Notes: a model not told the origin generated them from the sequence alone. A stretch of DNA of 64,000 bases from Chthonomonas sp. (GCA_016788115.1 JAEURR010000003.1:372001-436000), one strand, 5' to 3'. Numbered from the stretch's first letter, positions 50,627 to 59,991 are shown. A program made the numbers and translations.

Positions 50627-51966
50627 CGACGAATCTCGGATAAGAGCTCGGCGGTCCTCTCTTCCATCATCGCGTGGTCTCCCCGGGTTTCCACATTGAG
50701 TCTAATCACAGGCTCGGTGTTGCTACCGCGCAGGTTGAAACGCCACTGATCGAACTCCATGCTCAGGCCGTCGATGCGGTCGATTTTCCCGCCGGAGTAC
50801 TTCGATTCGACGCGGCCGAGGACCTCGGGAACCGATTCCACGGTCGAGTTCACTTCCCCGCTACACGGGTATTTGGCGATCATGTCGCCCACCAGTTCGC
50901 TCAGCTTCTTGCCCGTCTTGCTGAGGAGATCGGCGATAAGGATCAGCGGAACCATGCCGCTGTCGCAGTACCAGTGTCCCTTGAAGTAGTGGTGGGCGCT
51001 CATCTCGCCGCCGTAAATGGCATCCTCGGCGCGCATCTTCTCTTTGATGAACGCGTGACCGCTCTTGCACACCACCGGACGACCTCCCATGCGCTCAACA
51101 ATGTCAAGCGTGTTCCACATCAGGCGCGGATCGTAAATGATCGTCTGGCCAGGGGACTGGGTGAGCAGCGCTTGGGCCAAGACTCCGACGATGTAGTACC
51201 CCTCGATGAAGTTGCCCTGATCGTCGAGGAAGAAGCACCGATCGTAGTCCCCGTCCCACGCAACGCCGAAGTCGTAGCCGCCCTTGCGGAGCTCGGCTTC
51301 GATTCCTGCTCGGGACTCCTGAAGGATCGGATTCGGAACGCCGTTCGGGAACTTGCCGTCTGGCTCGAACTGCAGCGGGGTTACCTGCAGCGGGACCTCG
51401 GGGATCAACTTCTCCATGGCGATACCGGCAGCGCCGTTGCCCGCGTCCGCCAGCACTTTGAGCGGAGCCATGCTCGAAAAGTCCGCAAATCCGTGCAGAT
51501 GCTTTATGAAATCGTCGTAGCAATCGTGCTGCGAGACCGAGCCGCTTAACTCGGGGCCAAAGTCCATTTCGGCGGCACGACGTTCAATGTCGGTGAGACC
51601 CGAGTCGCCGCTGATCGGACGGCTCTCGTGGCGCACCATTTTCATCCCGTTGTACTGCGGCGGGTTGTGGCTTGCGGTGATCATGACTCCCCCGTCATAG
51701 CCGTAGCTCGCGGTCGCGAAGTACACCATCTCCGTGCCGACCATGCCCAAATCAACCACGTCTGAGCCGCCCTCGTTCAGGCCCTTGGTCAGAGCACGGG
51801 AGAGCTCGGGCCCCGAGAGCCGGATGTCGTAGCCCACGCAGACCGTTTTGGGCTTGACCTCCGCGGCGTACGCCCGTCCGATTTTGTAAGCGATTTCGGG
51901 GTTCAGTTCGTCGGGGACTATGCCGCGGACATCGTACGCTTTGAAGCAGGGGAGATACTTGCCCAT
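50623..51966 (-). CDS. Phosphomannomutase/phosphoglucomutase
   Basis: 447 residues of the alpha-D-phosphohexomutase family: active serine S99 in MITASHNPPQYNGMKM, metal loop DGDYDRCF, sugar-binding GGEMSAHHYF and a phosphate-binding segment RGSNTEPVIRLN near the end. It interconverts 1- and 6-phosphates of mannose and/or glucose and feeds NDP-sugar synthesis for glycans, a match for the GT4 enzyme elsewhere in the window. Length is typical. Confidence 0.94.
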   Translation of the reverse strand: MGKYLPCFKAYDVRGIVPDELNPEIAYKIGRAYAAEVKPKTVCVGYDIRLSGPELSRALTKGLNEGGSDVVDLGMVGTEMVYFATASYGYDGGVMITASHNPPQYNGMKMVRHESRPISGDSGLTDIERRAAEMDFGPELSGSVSQHDCYDDFIKHLHGFADFSSMAPLKVLADAGNGAAGIAMEKLIPEVPLQVTPLQFEPDGKFPNGVPNPILQESRAGIEAELRKGGYDFGVAWDGDYDRCFFLDDQGNFIEGYYIVGVLAQALLTQSPGQTIIYDPRLMWNTLDIVERMGGRPVVCKSGHAFIKEKMRAEDAIYGGEMSAHHYFKGHWYCDSGMVPLILIADLLSKTGKKLSELVGDMIAKYPCSGEVNSTVESVPEVLGRVESKYSGGKIDRIDGLSMEFDQWRFNLRGSNTEPVIRLNVETRGDHAMMEERTAELLSEIRR

Positions 51967-52034
51967 CGCTGAAGTGTTTACCCCGAACGCCTGACCCTAG
52001 GCATCCACCCCCTTTTTGCCGAAACTTCGAGTAC

Positions 52035-54407
52035 ATGGCAGCGTTGGAAGCCCAATCGGATACGGCCCTAGGTAAAGGAAGTTTCGCTCGAGTACGAGCA
52101 CAAATGCTGGGTTTGTTGAGTTTCCACCCCGAGCACGAGCAGACTCAAAATTCCGGCCAGAAGCTGCGCCACCTGATCATCACGGCGGTCATCCTCCTCC
52201 AGCTGGTGTTCGCCGAAGTACGAGGCACGCATCTATCCGAGACCTCGAGCGCGCCGTGGCTAGGTGCCATCGGCCTGGCAATGATTGTCATCGCCTTCAC
52301 CACCAAGAGACCCGTGCTGGGAAGGATCGTGTTGAGCATTTGCTTGGGTGCGACCACACTGATCGGTCACCATGCCTACGCCACCGCGCATGAACTCCGC
52401 TTCTTCTACTTCACCAGTACGACGCTGCTCCTCTTTTACACCGACTGGCGTTTGATCCTCATCGCTGCGCTGCCGACCCTCGCGTTTGACGGGCGTTCCC
52501 TCCTCATGACGAGCCAGATCGGCCTGCTGAGCGTCGACGATTCGATCTCTCAGTACGCAATGTGTTGGATCCAAGCGATCCTCTGCGTCGGGATCAGCGC
52601 GTTCACCCGCAGTGCCTCGATCAAGATTTGGAAGCAGGAGAAGGCCCTGCAGTCCCAGCTCACCCGGTCGATGGAGACTCAGGGTGCGCTCGAACTGCGG
52701 ACCCGAGAACTACTGGATACCCAGCGGCGGCTGGAGCTCGACATCGAGCGACGAATCGCGGTCCAACAAGAACTTCGCTTGCACGCAATCGAGCTGGTGC
52801 GAGCCCATAGGCTAGGCGAGCGCCAGTCGCATGCGCTCAAACGGCAGGCCGAACAGCTTGAGCAGGCGCGAGGCGAGGCGGTCGCACTGGCAAATGCGCG
52901 CACCGATTTCTTAGCTCGCATGAGCCATGAACTCCGCACGCCACTGAGCGCGCTCGCAGGACTGTGCATGCTCGCGCAAGACGAGAACAGCCCGCTTGAG
53001 CAAAGACGCTTGTTGTCGGCGATCAACTCTACTTCCTCGAACCTGACAGGTTTGGTGAACGACATCCTCGACCACTCCAAGCTCGGAGCCGGAAAGCTCG
53101 CACTCGACGTCCAGGAGTTCGACATCGTCGATCTCGTGCAAGACTGCGTGGCTCTCATCGGCGACGAGGTCTACCGAAAAGGGATCTCTCTCCAAGTTGA
53201 GATCGACCACGCAATCCCGGCCACCATCAAGGCGGATCGGCTTCGCATCTTGCAGATCCTTTCCAACCTGCTTTCCAACGCGGCGAAGTTCACCAACGAG
53301 GGAACGATCACCCTGTGGGCAAAGACTTCGCGTGCAAAGGACGGCACGACTTTGTTCAAGTTTGGAGTCCGAGATACCGGCATTGGGGTCCCTAAGTCCA
53401 AGCAGAAAGAGATCTTCGACCCGTTCGCGCAGGCCGACTCTTCAACGACTCGCAAGTACGGCGGTACGGGTCTGGGTCTGAGCATCTCCGCACAACTCAT
53501 CGAGCTCATGAAGGGCGGCATCAAGCTCAAGAGCACTGATGGAGCTGGAAGTGAGTTTTGGTGCTGGTGTCCCGCTGAGGCGAGTTCGCAGCCGCGTTGG
53601 CCAAAGGCCCCGAGATCGGGTCGCCACGCGATCCTCATCGGTCACCCCCAGAGCGTCGAAGCCCACATCGTGAAGCACCTCAAGCGCGCTGGATTCGAGA
53701 CTCTTACGCTCCACGGATTGGACGAGCTTTTGCCGCACCTGACCAGCCTTCGCGGAGAGTCGGAGATCGTGACTCTTGTAAACTACGCAATCCTAGCCTA
53801 CGATACGGAGCTCGACAACATCGTTTCGAACACGCCTCACTCGGTACGTAGCATCCTGCTCGTACCGCCTCAGGTGCACTTCCACGCTGAGCAGAACGGA
53901 TTCGACGCACTCTTGCCAAATCCATTCACCCCGGATGCACTTCTCCAGGCAGTCGAGGGACGCTCCGTCGCCGACGCCCCCTCTCAGCGCGAAAAGGGCT
54001 CGTTCGATCGCGGCTGGGCTACCGGGTACTCCCTGCTACTGGTCGAAGACCATCCCGTCAACTCGATGGTGGGTCGAAAAATCCTTGAGCAGTGCGGGTT
54101 CGCGGTGACAACGGTCCAGGACGGAAGACTCGCACTCAAAGCACTGAAGAAACAAACCTTTGATGTGATTCTCATGGACTGTCAGATGCCCGAAATGGAT
54201 GGCTACGAAACGACGCGCCGCATTCGCGCGCACAGTAACCCGCTGGTTGCCAAGACTCCGATCATTGCGCTCACTGCGCACGCGATCGACGGGGAAAGGG
54301 ACCGGTGCCTAGAGGCGGGAATGGATGAGTTCATGACCAAGCCGTTGCAGCCTGACCGCGTCCAGACCGCACTCATGGGCTTACTCGGGCCGCGGAGAGC
54401 CGCCTAA
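52035..54407 (+). CDS. Hybrid sensor histidine kinase
   Basis: 790 residues: about six transmembrane segments at 40-185, a coiled-coil linker, HisKA with H298 (MSHELRTPLSALAGL), HATPase with RDTGIGVPKSK and GGTGLGLSIS, then two receiver-like domains. The first (about 529-645) has no phosphoacceptor Asp and appears to be a pseudo-receiver. The second has D715 (LMDCQMPEMDGYETT) and the conserved Lys in TKPLQ. The input is sensed in the membrane or by the TM bundle. No Hpt domain is fused, so output may use the orphan Hpt at 36173. Confidence 0.9.
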   Translation: MAALEAQSDTALGKGSFARVRAQMLGLLSFHPEHEQTQNSGQKLRHLIITAVILLQLVFAEVRGTHLSETSSAPWLGAIGLAMIVIAFTTKRPVLGRIVLSICLGATTLIGHHAYATAHELRFFYFTSTTLLLFYTDWRLILIAALPTLAFDGRSLLMTSQIGLLSVDDSISQYAMCWIQAILCVGISAFTRSASIKIWKQEKALQSQLTRSMETQGALELRTRELLDTQRRLELDIERRIAVQQELRLHAIELVRAHRLGERQSHALKRQAEQLEQARGEAVALANARTDFLARMSHELRTPLSALAGLCMLAQDENSPLEQRRLLSAINSTSSNLTGLVNDILDHSKLGAGKLALDVQEFDIVDLVQDCVALIGDEVYRKGISLQVEIDHAIPATIKADRLRILQILSNLLSNAAKFTNEGTITLWAKTSRAKDGTTLFKFGVRDTGIGVPKSKQKEIFDPFAQADSSTTRKYGGTGLGLSISAQLIELMKGGIKLKSTDGAGSEFWCWCPAEASSQPRWPKAPRSGRHAILIGHPQSVEAHIVKHLKRAGFETLTLHGLDELLPHLTSLRGESEIVTLVNYAILAYDTELDNIVSNTPHSVRSILLVPPQVHFHAEQNGFDALLPNPFTPDALLQAVEGRSVADAPSQREKGSFDRGWATGYSLLLVEDHPVNSMVGRKILEQCGFAVTTVQDGRLALKALKKQTFDVILMDCQMPEMDGYETTRRIRAHSNPLVAKTPIIALTAHAIDGERDRCLEAGMDEFMTKPLQPDRVQTALMGLLGPRRAA

Positions 54408-55196
54408 CTTCCCGGTCGGGTCCAGAGAGAGCCGAACCGCTTCCGTCATCTCTGCGCTCACGGGGTCTTGGGGCGCACGATCGCCCTCGCGCCAGACCCA
54501 GCCGCCATTTCCAACCTGGGCAGGCACCCGATTGACCAAGGCCGTATAGGTCGGTGCGTAGGCGACCCCGCCCTCCAAGTCCAGCTCGCCCCAATCCGAT
54601 GGGCGGGCACATACCCATGCCAGCGTTCCAGAGGGGCAAACCTGCTGCGCTTCCAACGCCTCCTCGAAGTGTGATTCGACCCGGGCAAAGACCCTCAGGT
54701 GGACCCGCTCAATCGCCGCCAATTGGCCTGCAGATCCCACCATGAGTTTGTGGATGTCATAGCCAGCGACGCTCTTAACCACGCGGCTGCCAGACTTGGC
54801 CACCGAACCGTCGGCAAGCACTAGGACCATGCCGAGCACCCAGTCGATCCACGATCCGTACCGGTGGCTCATCAAGTGCGGTAGGTTCGCAAACAGGGCG
54901 GTCTGAACGTCCAACTCTCGGTAGTCGCCCTCGACAAACGGAGTCCAGGGGATGCAAAGGCCTTGCTCAGCAAGAAGAGCCTGAACCTCCAGGATCGAAG
55001 ATCCGCCGCTGACAGTGACCACCAACTCGGCAGGGCTTAGATCGAAGATTGGCTCCTGGGAGGGCGGCCGCTCTGCGCTATCGGCGGGCACCGGCAGGAA
55101 CCGAGCGGTGAAAGGGTCCGCACGCAGCAAGTTGACATTGCTGGCGCGCGCCATGAACTCCGCGAGTGGCTTGCTCAAGTCGCGACCCCTCGCCAT
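54381..55196 (-). CDS. FAD-binding oxidoreductase, GlcE-like
   Basis: 271 residues. It resembles the FAD-binding half of glycolate oxidase GlcE: LVVTVSGGSSILEVQALLAEQG, GSWIDWVLGM and GSRVVKSVAGYDIHKLMVGS. It is shorter than E. coli GlcE (~350), with the C-terminal part reduced. It overlaps glcD by 22 bp and the convergent kinase gene by 27 bp. Together with GlcD it probably oxidises glycolate or another alpha-hydroxy acid; the FeS subunit GlcF is not present here. Confidence 0.82.
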   Translation of the reverse strand: MARGRDLSKPLAEFMARASNVNLLRADPFTARFLPVPADSAERPPSQEPIFDLSPAELVVTVSGGSSILEVQALLAEQGLCIPWTPFVEGDYRELDVQTALFANLPHLMSHRYGSWIDWVLGMVLVLADGSVAKSGSRVVKSVAGYDIHKLMVGSAGQLAAIERVHLRVFARVESHFEEALEAQQVCPSGTLAWVCARPSDWGELDLEGGVAYAPTYTALVNRVPAQVGNGGWVWREGDRAPQDPVSAEMTEAVRLSLDPTGKLGGSPRPE

Positions 55197-56605
55197 CGGC
55201 GCATATGCTCAACGCACCCGCGCTGATTGGGCAGAACCTTGCACGGGTTGCAAAGCGGAGTCGGGTTCAATGCCGCCTTCACGCGGGCTTGCAGAGCCAA
55301 GTCCGCCTCACTGAACATCAGCCTCATGAGATCGAGCTTCTCGATCCCAATTCCGTGTTCGCCGGTAACGCTCCCGCCAAGTTCGATGCACCGACGGATG
55401 ACCTCCTCGCCCGCGGCGACTACTGCCTCGATCTGCGCTGGGTCTCGGTCATCAAAGTAGAAGATGGGGTGCAGATTGCCGTCTCCGGCATGGAAGAGGT
55501 TTGCGACCCCGATGCCGTGGCGCTCGCTGACCTCGTAGATGTGGTCGAGCATCTCGGGGAGCTTGGAGCGCGGAATCACCCCATCGTGCGTGACGACGGA
55601 GGGAGCAAGGCGGCCCATGGCCCCAACCCCCTTCTTCCGGGCGGTCCACAGCTTCTGCCGCGCCACTTCATCCTCGGCGACCGAGAAACTGATGGCGTGG
55701 TGCTCAGCAAACACATCCTGTGCGATTCGCATTTCTTGCTGCACCGATTCCGGAGCGCCGTCGCACTCGACGAGCAAGAGCGCCCCCGTCCCTTCCGGAA
55801 ACTCCAACCCAAATGCCGCCTTCAAAGCGGAGAGGATGTTCTTGTCCATCATCTCCAACGCGGCAGGCAACAACCCGCGCGCCATCAGAGTGGAGACGCA
55901 CTCGCTCGCATCGCGGACGGTCCTGAACGCTGCGAGCATGGTACCGACTGACTCGGGAAGCGGCGTGAGCTTGACCCAGGCTTCGGTCACAACGCCCAGC
56001 GTCCCCTCCGACCCGACGATAACGGACACAATGTTGACGCCCGGCCTTTCGGCACTCAGACGGACGATCTCGCCGCTCGGGCTGACCATCGTGATCTCCA
56101 AGATGTGAGGGGCTGTCACCCCGTACTTGAGCGTGTGCGGGCCACCCGAGTTCTCGGCGATGTTTCCGCCCAAGGTTGAAACCGTCTGCGACGATGGATC
56201 CGGCGCGAAATGCAGTCCGTCTGCCTTCACCGCGGCCGTGATCTTGGCATTCGCGATGCCCGCCTGAGCGTTGAGCCGACGATTGGGCAATTCGATCTCC
56301 AGGATGCGGTTCATCCGTTTGAGAGAGATCACCACCCCACCGAGCGCGGGCATGGTTCCACCACTCAATCCCGTTCCCGCACCGCGGGGGGTGTAAGGCT
56401 GTTCGTTCTCGACACACCAGCGGACGATGGCCGCGACTTCCTCGGTGGACTCGGGCAGAACGACAACCGACGGGGCGCTTCGGTCCACCGTGTAGGCATC
56501 GCAGTCATAGGCTCGTTCTTGGGCCGCACCCGCGAGGACCTGGTCCGCCCGGAGCAGTCGCGCCATCGCATCGACGAGCGCTTTATGGGGCAACGCGAGG
56601 GCCAT
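55175..56605 (-). CDS. glcD: FAD-linked oxidase, glycolate oxidase GlcD-type
   Basis: 476 residues of the VAO/PCMH flavoprotein superfamily: FAD motif PRGAGTGLSGGTMP, DPSSQTVSTLGGNIAENSGG and GVVTEAWVKLTP. The C-terminal half has GDGNLHPIF, GSVTGEHGIGIEK and ALNPTPLCNPCKVLP, all typical of GlcD/D-lactate dehydrogenase. D-lactate dehydrogenase is the main alternative. A TAGAAT is 5 nt before the ATG on the minus strand, so the transcript may be leaderless. Confidence 0.93.
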   Translation of the reverse strand: MALALPHKALVDAMARLLRADQVLAGAAQERAYDCDAYTVDRSAPSVVVLPESTEEVAAIVRWCVENEQPYTPRGAGTGLSGGTMPALGGVVISLKRMNRILEIELPNRRLNAQAGIANAKITAAVKADGLHFAPDPSSQTVSTLGGNIAENSGGPHTLKYGVTAPHILEITMVSPSGEIVRLSAERPGVNIVSVIVGSEGTLGVVTEAWVKLTPLPESVGTMLAAFRTVRDASECVSTLMARGLLPAALEMMDKNILSALKAAFGLEFPEGTGALLLVECDGAPESVQQEMRIAQDVFAEHHAISFSVAEDEVARQKLWTARKKGVGAMGRLAPSVVTHDGVIPRSKLPEMLDHIYEVSERHGIGVANLFHAGDGNLHPIFYFDDRDPAQIEAVVAAGEEVIRRCIELGGSVTGEHGIGIEKLDLMRLMFSEADLALQARVKAALNPTPLCNPCKVLPNQRGCVEHMRRWRGVAT

Positions 56606-56610
56606 GGCTC

Positions 56611-56639
56611 ATTCTAGCAAACCGGCTGGCGGATAGAAT
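56611..56639. promoter_or_regulatory. Symmetric divergent -10 pair, glcD / tmk
   Basis: ATTCTA (56611-56616, TAGAAT on the minus strand) and TAGAAT (56634-56639, plus strand) form an inverted repeat with exactly 17 bp between. Each hexamer thus lies about where the other promoter's -35 would be. Confidence 0.5.
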
Positions 56640-56659
56640 GTCGTCATGGAGACGCGGGT

Positions 56660-57253
56660 TTGAAGGGTCTATTCGTCACGCTCGAAGGGCCCGAAGGTGG
56701 CGGTAAGAGCACGTTGCTCCATGCATTGGCGAGCAAGATCCCAGGCTGCGTCACCACCCGCGAACCCGGAGCGGGGACGATTGGCGGACAGATCCGCAAG
56801 CTGGTGCTCGAATCGGACGGGCTGGTACCGCGCGCCGAGCTGTTTCTGTTCTTAGCGGACCGAGCCCAGCACGTAGCGAAAGTGATCGAACCTGCACTGG
56901 CCGAAGGGCGGGTGGTCTTGTGCGACCGCCATGCCGACTCCACCGTGGTGTACCAAGGGTATGCACGTGGTGGCGACATCGAACAATTGCGGCAGCTCAA
57001 TCGCATCGCAACGGACGGACGGACTCCGGATCTGACTTTCCTCCTCGATGTCCCGCCTACGCTCGGTTTGCGTCGCCAAGAAGGGATCGATCGACTGGGT
57101 GGCATGCCGCTGCAGTTTCATGAGCGAGTACGGGAAGGGTTCCTTGCCGAAGCGCGGCGGGAGCCCGAGCGGTGGGTGATCCTCGATGCCGAAGAGCCTG
57201 CCGAGCTTGTGGCCCAGCAGGCTTGGAAGGTTTTGCAGTCTCGTAGGGTCTAA
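56660..57253 (+). CDS. tmk: Thymidylate kinase
   Basis: 197 residues from a TTG start at 56660 (GGAG about 8 nt upstream). P-loop GPEGGGKST at 10-18, CDRHADSTVVYQGYARG with the DR motif, and a LID region after DVPPTLGLRRQEG. It phosphorylates dTMP to dTDP. The DRY/DRF motif reads DRH. Length and motifs are normal for the family. Convergent with cheW (4-nt overlap). Confidence 0.94.
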   Translation: MKGLFVTLEGPEGGGKSTLLHALASKIPGCVTTREPGAGTIGGQIRKLVLESDGLVPRAELFLFLADRAQHVAKVIEPALAEGRVVLCDRHADSTVVYQGYARGGDIEQLRQLNRIATDGRTPDLTFLLDVPPTLGLRRQEGIDRLGGMPLQFHERVREGFLAEARREPERWVILDAEEPAELVAQQAWKVLQSRRV

Positions 57254-57729
57254 GCTATTTTCTTGCTCTTGGCGGGCTTTGCGAGCACAGGTTCTGGTTC
57301 GGGTTCCACGAACTCGGCGTGAGTGGCCACCTCGGTGGGCTCCAGGAGCACGACCAAGCGATCACGGTCCCTTGCGACGGCAGTGACCCATGGGTCCATC
57401 TTGCCGGAAAAGAGCGTGCTGGAATCGTCCGTCGTGGCGTCGTCGATCTCTACAATCCCGTCGACAGCATCGACACGGACCGCGACGTGGCCCTGCGGGC
57501 ATTCGACCACGACGTACGTGCTGGTCCCATCGCGATCGGCCATCCCAAACTTTCGTCGAAGGTCGATTGCGGGCAAGGTCTGGCCCCGCAGGTCGAAGAT
57601 TCCGAGCAAATGCGGATGCGCTTTGGGCACTTTGGTCAGCGTCGGCTCGGGAAGAATTCGCTCCACTCGTTCGATTGCAATGCCATAGAATTCAGATTCC
57701 AGCTTGAAGACAACGTACTTATTCGCCAT
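57250..57729 (-). CDS. CheW-like chemotaxis coupling protein
   Basis: 159 residues of one CheW domain: FKLESEFYGIAIERVERIL, GIFDLRGQTLPAIDLRRKFG and VDAVDGIVEID are the standard conserved boxes. A tail of about 20 Lys/Pro/Glu-rich residues follows. It bridges chemoreceptors to CheA; no cheA is in this window, but a chemoreceptor lies at 61.1-63.1 kb. Confidence 0.92.
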   Translation of the reverse strand: MANKYVVFKLESEFYGIAIERVERILPEPTLTKVPKAHPHLLGIFDLRGQTLPAIDLRRKFGMADRDGTSTYVVVECPQGHVAVRVDAVDGIVEIDDATTDDSSTLFSGKMDPWVTAVARDRDRLVVLLEPTEVATHAEFVEPEPEPVLAKPAKSKKIA

Positions 57730-57828
57730 AAAACCCCATGATCAAATGATCTACTCTGTGATTGCCATGTGAACGATCTGCCGAAGCAGGTAATCATGTG
57801 TGTCATCCGGAGAACCGATACGAATACC

Positions 57829-58833
57829 ATGCTCGCATCTCTGCTCAGTCTTGCTCTGCTCGAGGCCCCCGTCGCCACGCCGCTCCAAACTCTAGAGCGT
57901 GCGCACAAGGCTAATCTACTGGCCGTCGAGGCCACCATCGCGCCAGTGATGCGACCCAAGATCGTCGCGCGCCTGTACTTCCGTCGCCCGGATTCCCTCC
58001 GAACCGAGATCGTCTCCGGGCTTGAACGGTACACACTCATCTCGAATTCCGAAGGCGTTTTCGACATGGACCTGCTGACCAAACGGGTCAAGCAGACGGC
58101 TCCGCTCGGCGTCATCGGGCTGCGGGATGGAGCGACCGCCTTTACTGACGTCGAAATCCTTCCTCTGATCGTTCTGAACGCGTCTTGGGCCACGAAATGG
58201 AACATCCCCAAGAACGCAAAGTGGAAGAAGACGAAGGACCTGACCGTGCTGACTTACACGGAGTCGAGCCCGATGGGTGACCAGGGGTTCGAGTTGGGGA
58301 TGCGCGCAAATGGCCAGATTGCGTACACGAAGTCGGGCCCGGCGGAGTCGCCCAAGTCGTGGACGGTGACCACCATGAAGTACCTCCCGACGACAGATGG
58401 GCTCGCGAGCAAGTTTGCGACCCCGGATCTGAGCGGATACGAAGCGTACGAGTCGGGAGAGATCACAGAGCCTTTGCCCGATCGCGCCACCATGGCGGGT
58501 TGGCAGGTCACGACGGGCGGACGGACCGCCTCACTCAAGTCGTTGGCGCAACCCGGCGGTGCGGTCGTGGTGTTCGCTGACCCGGAAGGATTGGGTCCGA
58601 GCGCAGAGCTCGTTCCCGCGCTCCGAGCGCTGACGTGGGGAGCCACGAAGCTCGTAATCGTCGACGGAAAGGAAAGCACGCTCGCGAGTGCCGCTGCCAA
58701 AGCTCAAGTCCCTGGCTACCCGCTCGTGCTGCAAATCACCAATTCGGGCTCGATCAAGCGGATATGGTTCGGATTTAAGCCCGGCACCGCCGAGGTGCTG
58801 GCACGAGAGATCCAATCGGCAGCCAAGGGATAA
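57829..58833 (+). CDS. Exported LolA-like / thioredoxin-like two-domain protein
   Basis: 334 residues from ATG 57829, which follows a short hydrophobic signal stretch (MLASLLSLALLEAPVA). Residues about 20-200 form antiparallel strands (RPKIVARLYFRRPDSLRTEI, ERYTLISNSEGVFDMD) like LolA/outer-membrane lipoprotein carriers or DUF2092-type folds. From about 235, SLAQPGGAVVVFADPEGLGP recalls a thioredoxin fold but without the CxxC motif. The function is unassigned. Confidence 0.6.
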   Translation: MLASLLSLALLEAPVATPLQTLERAHKANLLAVEATIAPVMRPKIVARLYFRRPDSLRTEIVSGLERYTLISNSEGVFDMDLLTKRVKQTAPLGVIGLRDGATAFTDVEILPLIVLNASWATKWNIPKNAKWKKTKDLTVLTYTESSPMGDQGFELGMRANGQIAYTKSGPAESPKSWTVTTMKYLPTTDGLASKFATPDLSGYEAYESGEITEPLPDRATMAGWQVTTGGRTASLKSLAQPGGAVVVFADPEGLGPSAELVPALRALTWGATKLVIVDGKESTLASAAAKAQVPGYPLVLQITNSGSIKRIWFGFKPGTAEVLAREIQSAAKG

Positions 58834-58866
58834 CCTCATCTACTGGGCTCCACAAGTTGAGCCTAG

Positions 58867-58872
58867 TACAAT
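58867..58872 (+). promoter_or_regulatory. -10 element of the hisC operon
   Basis: TACAAT lies 6 nt before the hisC ATG, with no Shine-Dalgarno site between, suggesting a leaderless mRNA. A small GGCTC/GAGCC hairpin sits just upstream. Confidence 0.5.
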
Positions 58873-58878
58873 AGCCGC

Positions 58879-59991
58879 ATGAAGTTCAGAATCCGACCGA
58901 ACGTGTTGGGGATGACGCCCTATACGCCCGGTAAGCCCATCGACGAGGTGAAGCGCGAGCTCGGCCTGACTGAAGTCGTGAAGCTCGCCAGCAACGAAAA
59001 TCCGTGGGGAGCCTCGCCGAAGGCCATTGAGGCGATTCGAGTCGCAGCAGCCGAGGTTCACCTCTATCCCGACGCTTCCGCTTACGCGCTGCGACAAGCG
59101 GTGGCCGCCAAGTTTGGCATGCCCGCCGAGAGCGTTCTGCTCGGTAACGGCAGCGACGAGATTATCCACCTGCTTGGCCAGATTTTCCTGGGCTCGGCCG
59201 ACGATGAGATCGTCGTCGGGGATCCTTCGTTCGTCCGGTACGACGCCGCGGCCCATCTCGCGGGCTGCCGGCTCGTCAAAGTGCCACTCGACGCCGACCT
59301 GCGCCACGACTTGGACGCGATGGCGGACGCCGTGGGTCCGAACACCAAGCTCGTGTGGGTCGCAAATCCCAACAACCCGACCGGCACGATTGTGTCTCGG
59401 CAAGCCGTTGACCGACTGCTCGACCGGCTGCCAGAAGGCGTGGTGCTCGTGCTTGACGAGGCGTACCACGAGTTCGCCGCGGACCAACCGGACTACCCGC
59501 ACAGCGTGGACTACATTCGCGCCGGCAGACCGGTCATCGGTCTGCGAACCTTTAGCAAGGCTTATGGCTTGGCGGGCATCCGCGTGGGGTACGGATTTGC
59601 AGATCCAGCGATCCTCGACGCCGTCGATCGTGCCCGCGAACCTTTCGATGTCAATTCGCTTGCCCAAGCGGCCGCAATCGCTGCGCTCGGCGATGATGAG
59701 TTTATCCAGATGACCGTGCGTCGCACCTCCGCGGGTCGCGAGACGCTCAACAAGGTTTTGCGCGAGGTCGGCGGAAATCCCATCCCCACGTTCGCCAACT
59801 TTGTCTTCGCAGACATGGGTCAACCAGCCAAGCCGATCTTCGAAGCGCTCTTGCATCGCGGGATCATCGTCCGGTCTGGCCACGTGCTCGGGATGCCGAA
59901 CGCCCTGCGTGTCAGCATTGGCACAGAAGTTGAGAACGAGAAATTTGCCCAAGCACTCCGCGCAGTGATGGCCTCCCAGGTGACCGCATGA
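58879..59991 (+). CDS. hisC: Histidinol-phosphate aminotransferase
   Basis: 370 residues, a fold-type I PLP enzyme: KLASNENPWGASP near the start, LLGNGSDEII, NPNNPTGTIVS, DEAYHEF and the PLP lysine in SKAYGLAGIRVGY. It converts imidazole-acetol phosphate and glutamate to histidinol phosphate; such enzymes can also act on aromatic substrates, a fit for the neighbouring DAHP synthase. Overlap with the next gene is ATGA. Confidence 0.93.
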   Translation: MKFRIRPNVLGMTPYTPGKPIDEVKRELGLTEVVKLASNENPWGASPKAIEAIRVAAAEVHLYPDASAYALRQAVAAKFGMPAESVLLGNGSDEIIHLLGQIFLGSADDEIVVGDPSFVRYDAAAHLAGCRLVKVPLDADLRHDLDAMADAVGPNTKLVWVANPNNPTGTIVSRQAVDRLLDRLPEGVVLVLDEAYHEFAADQPDYPHSVDYIRAGRPVIGLRTFSKAYGLAGIRVGYGFADPAILDAVDRAREPFDVNSLAQAAAIAALGDDEFIQMTVRRTSAGRETLNKVLREVGGNPIPTFANFVFADMGQPAKPIFEALLHRGIIVRSGHVLGMPNALRVSIGTEVENEKFAQALRAVMASQVTA

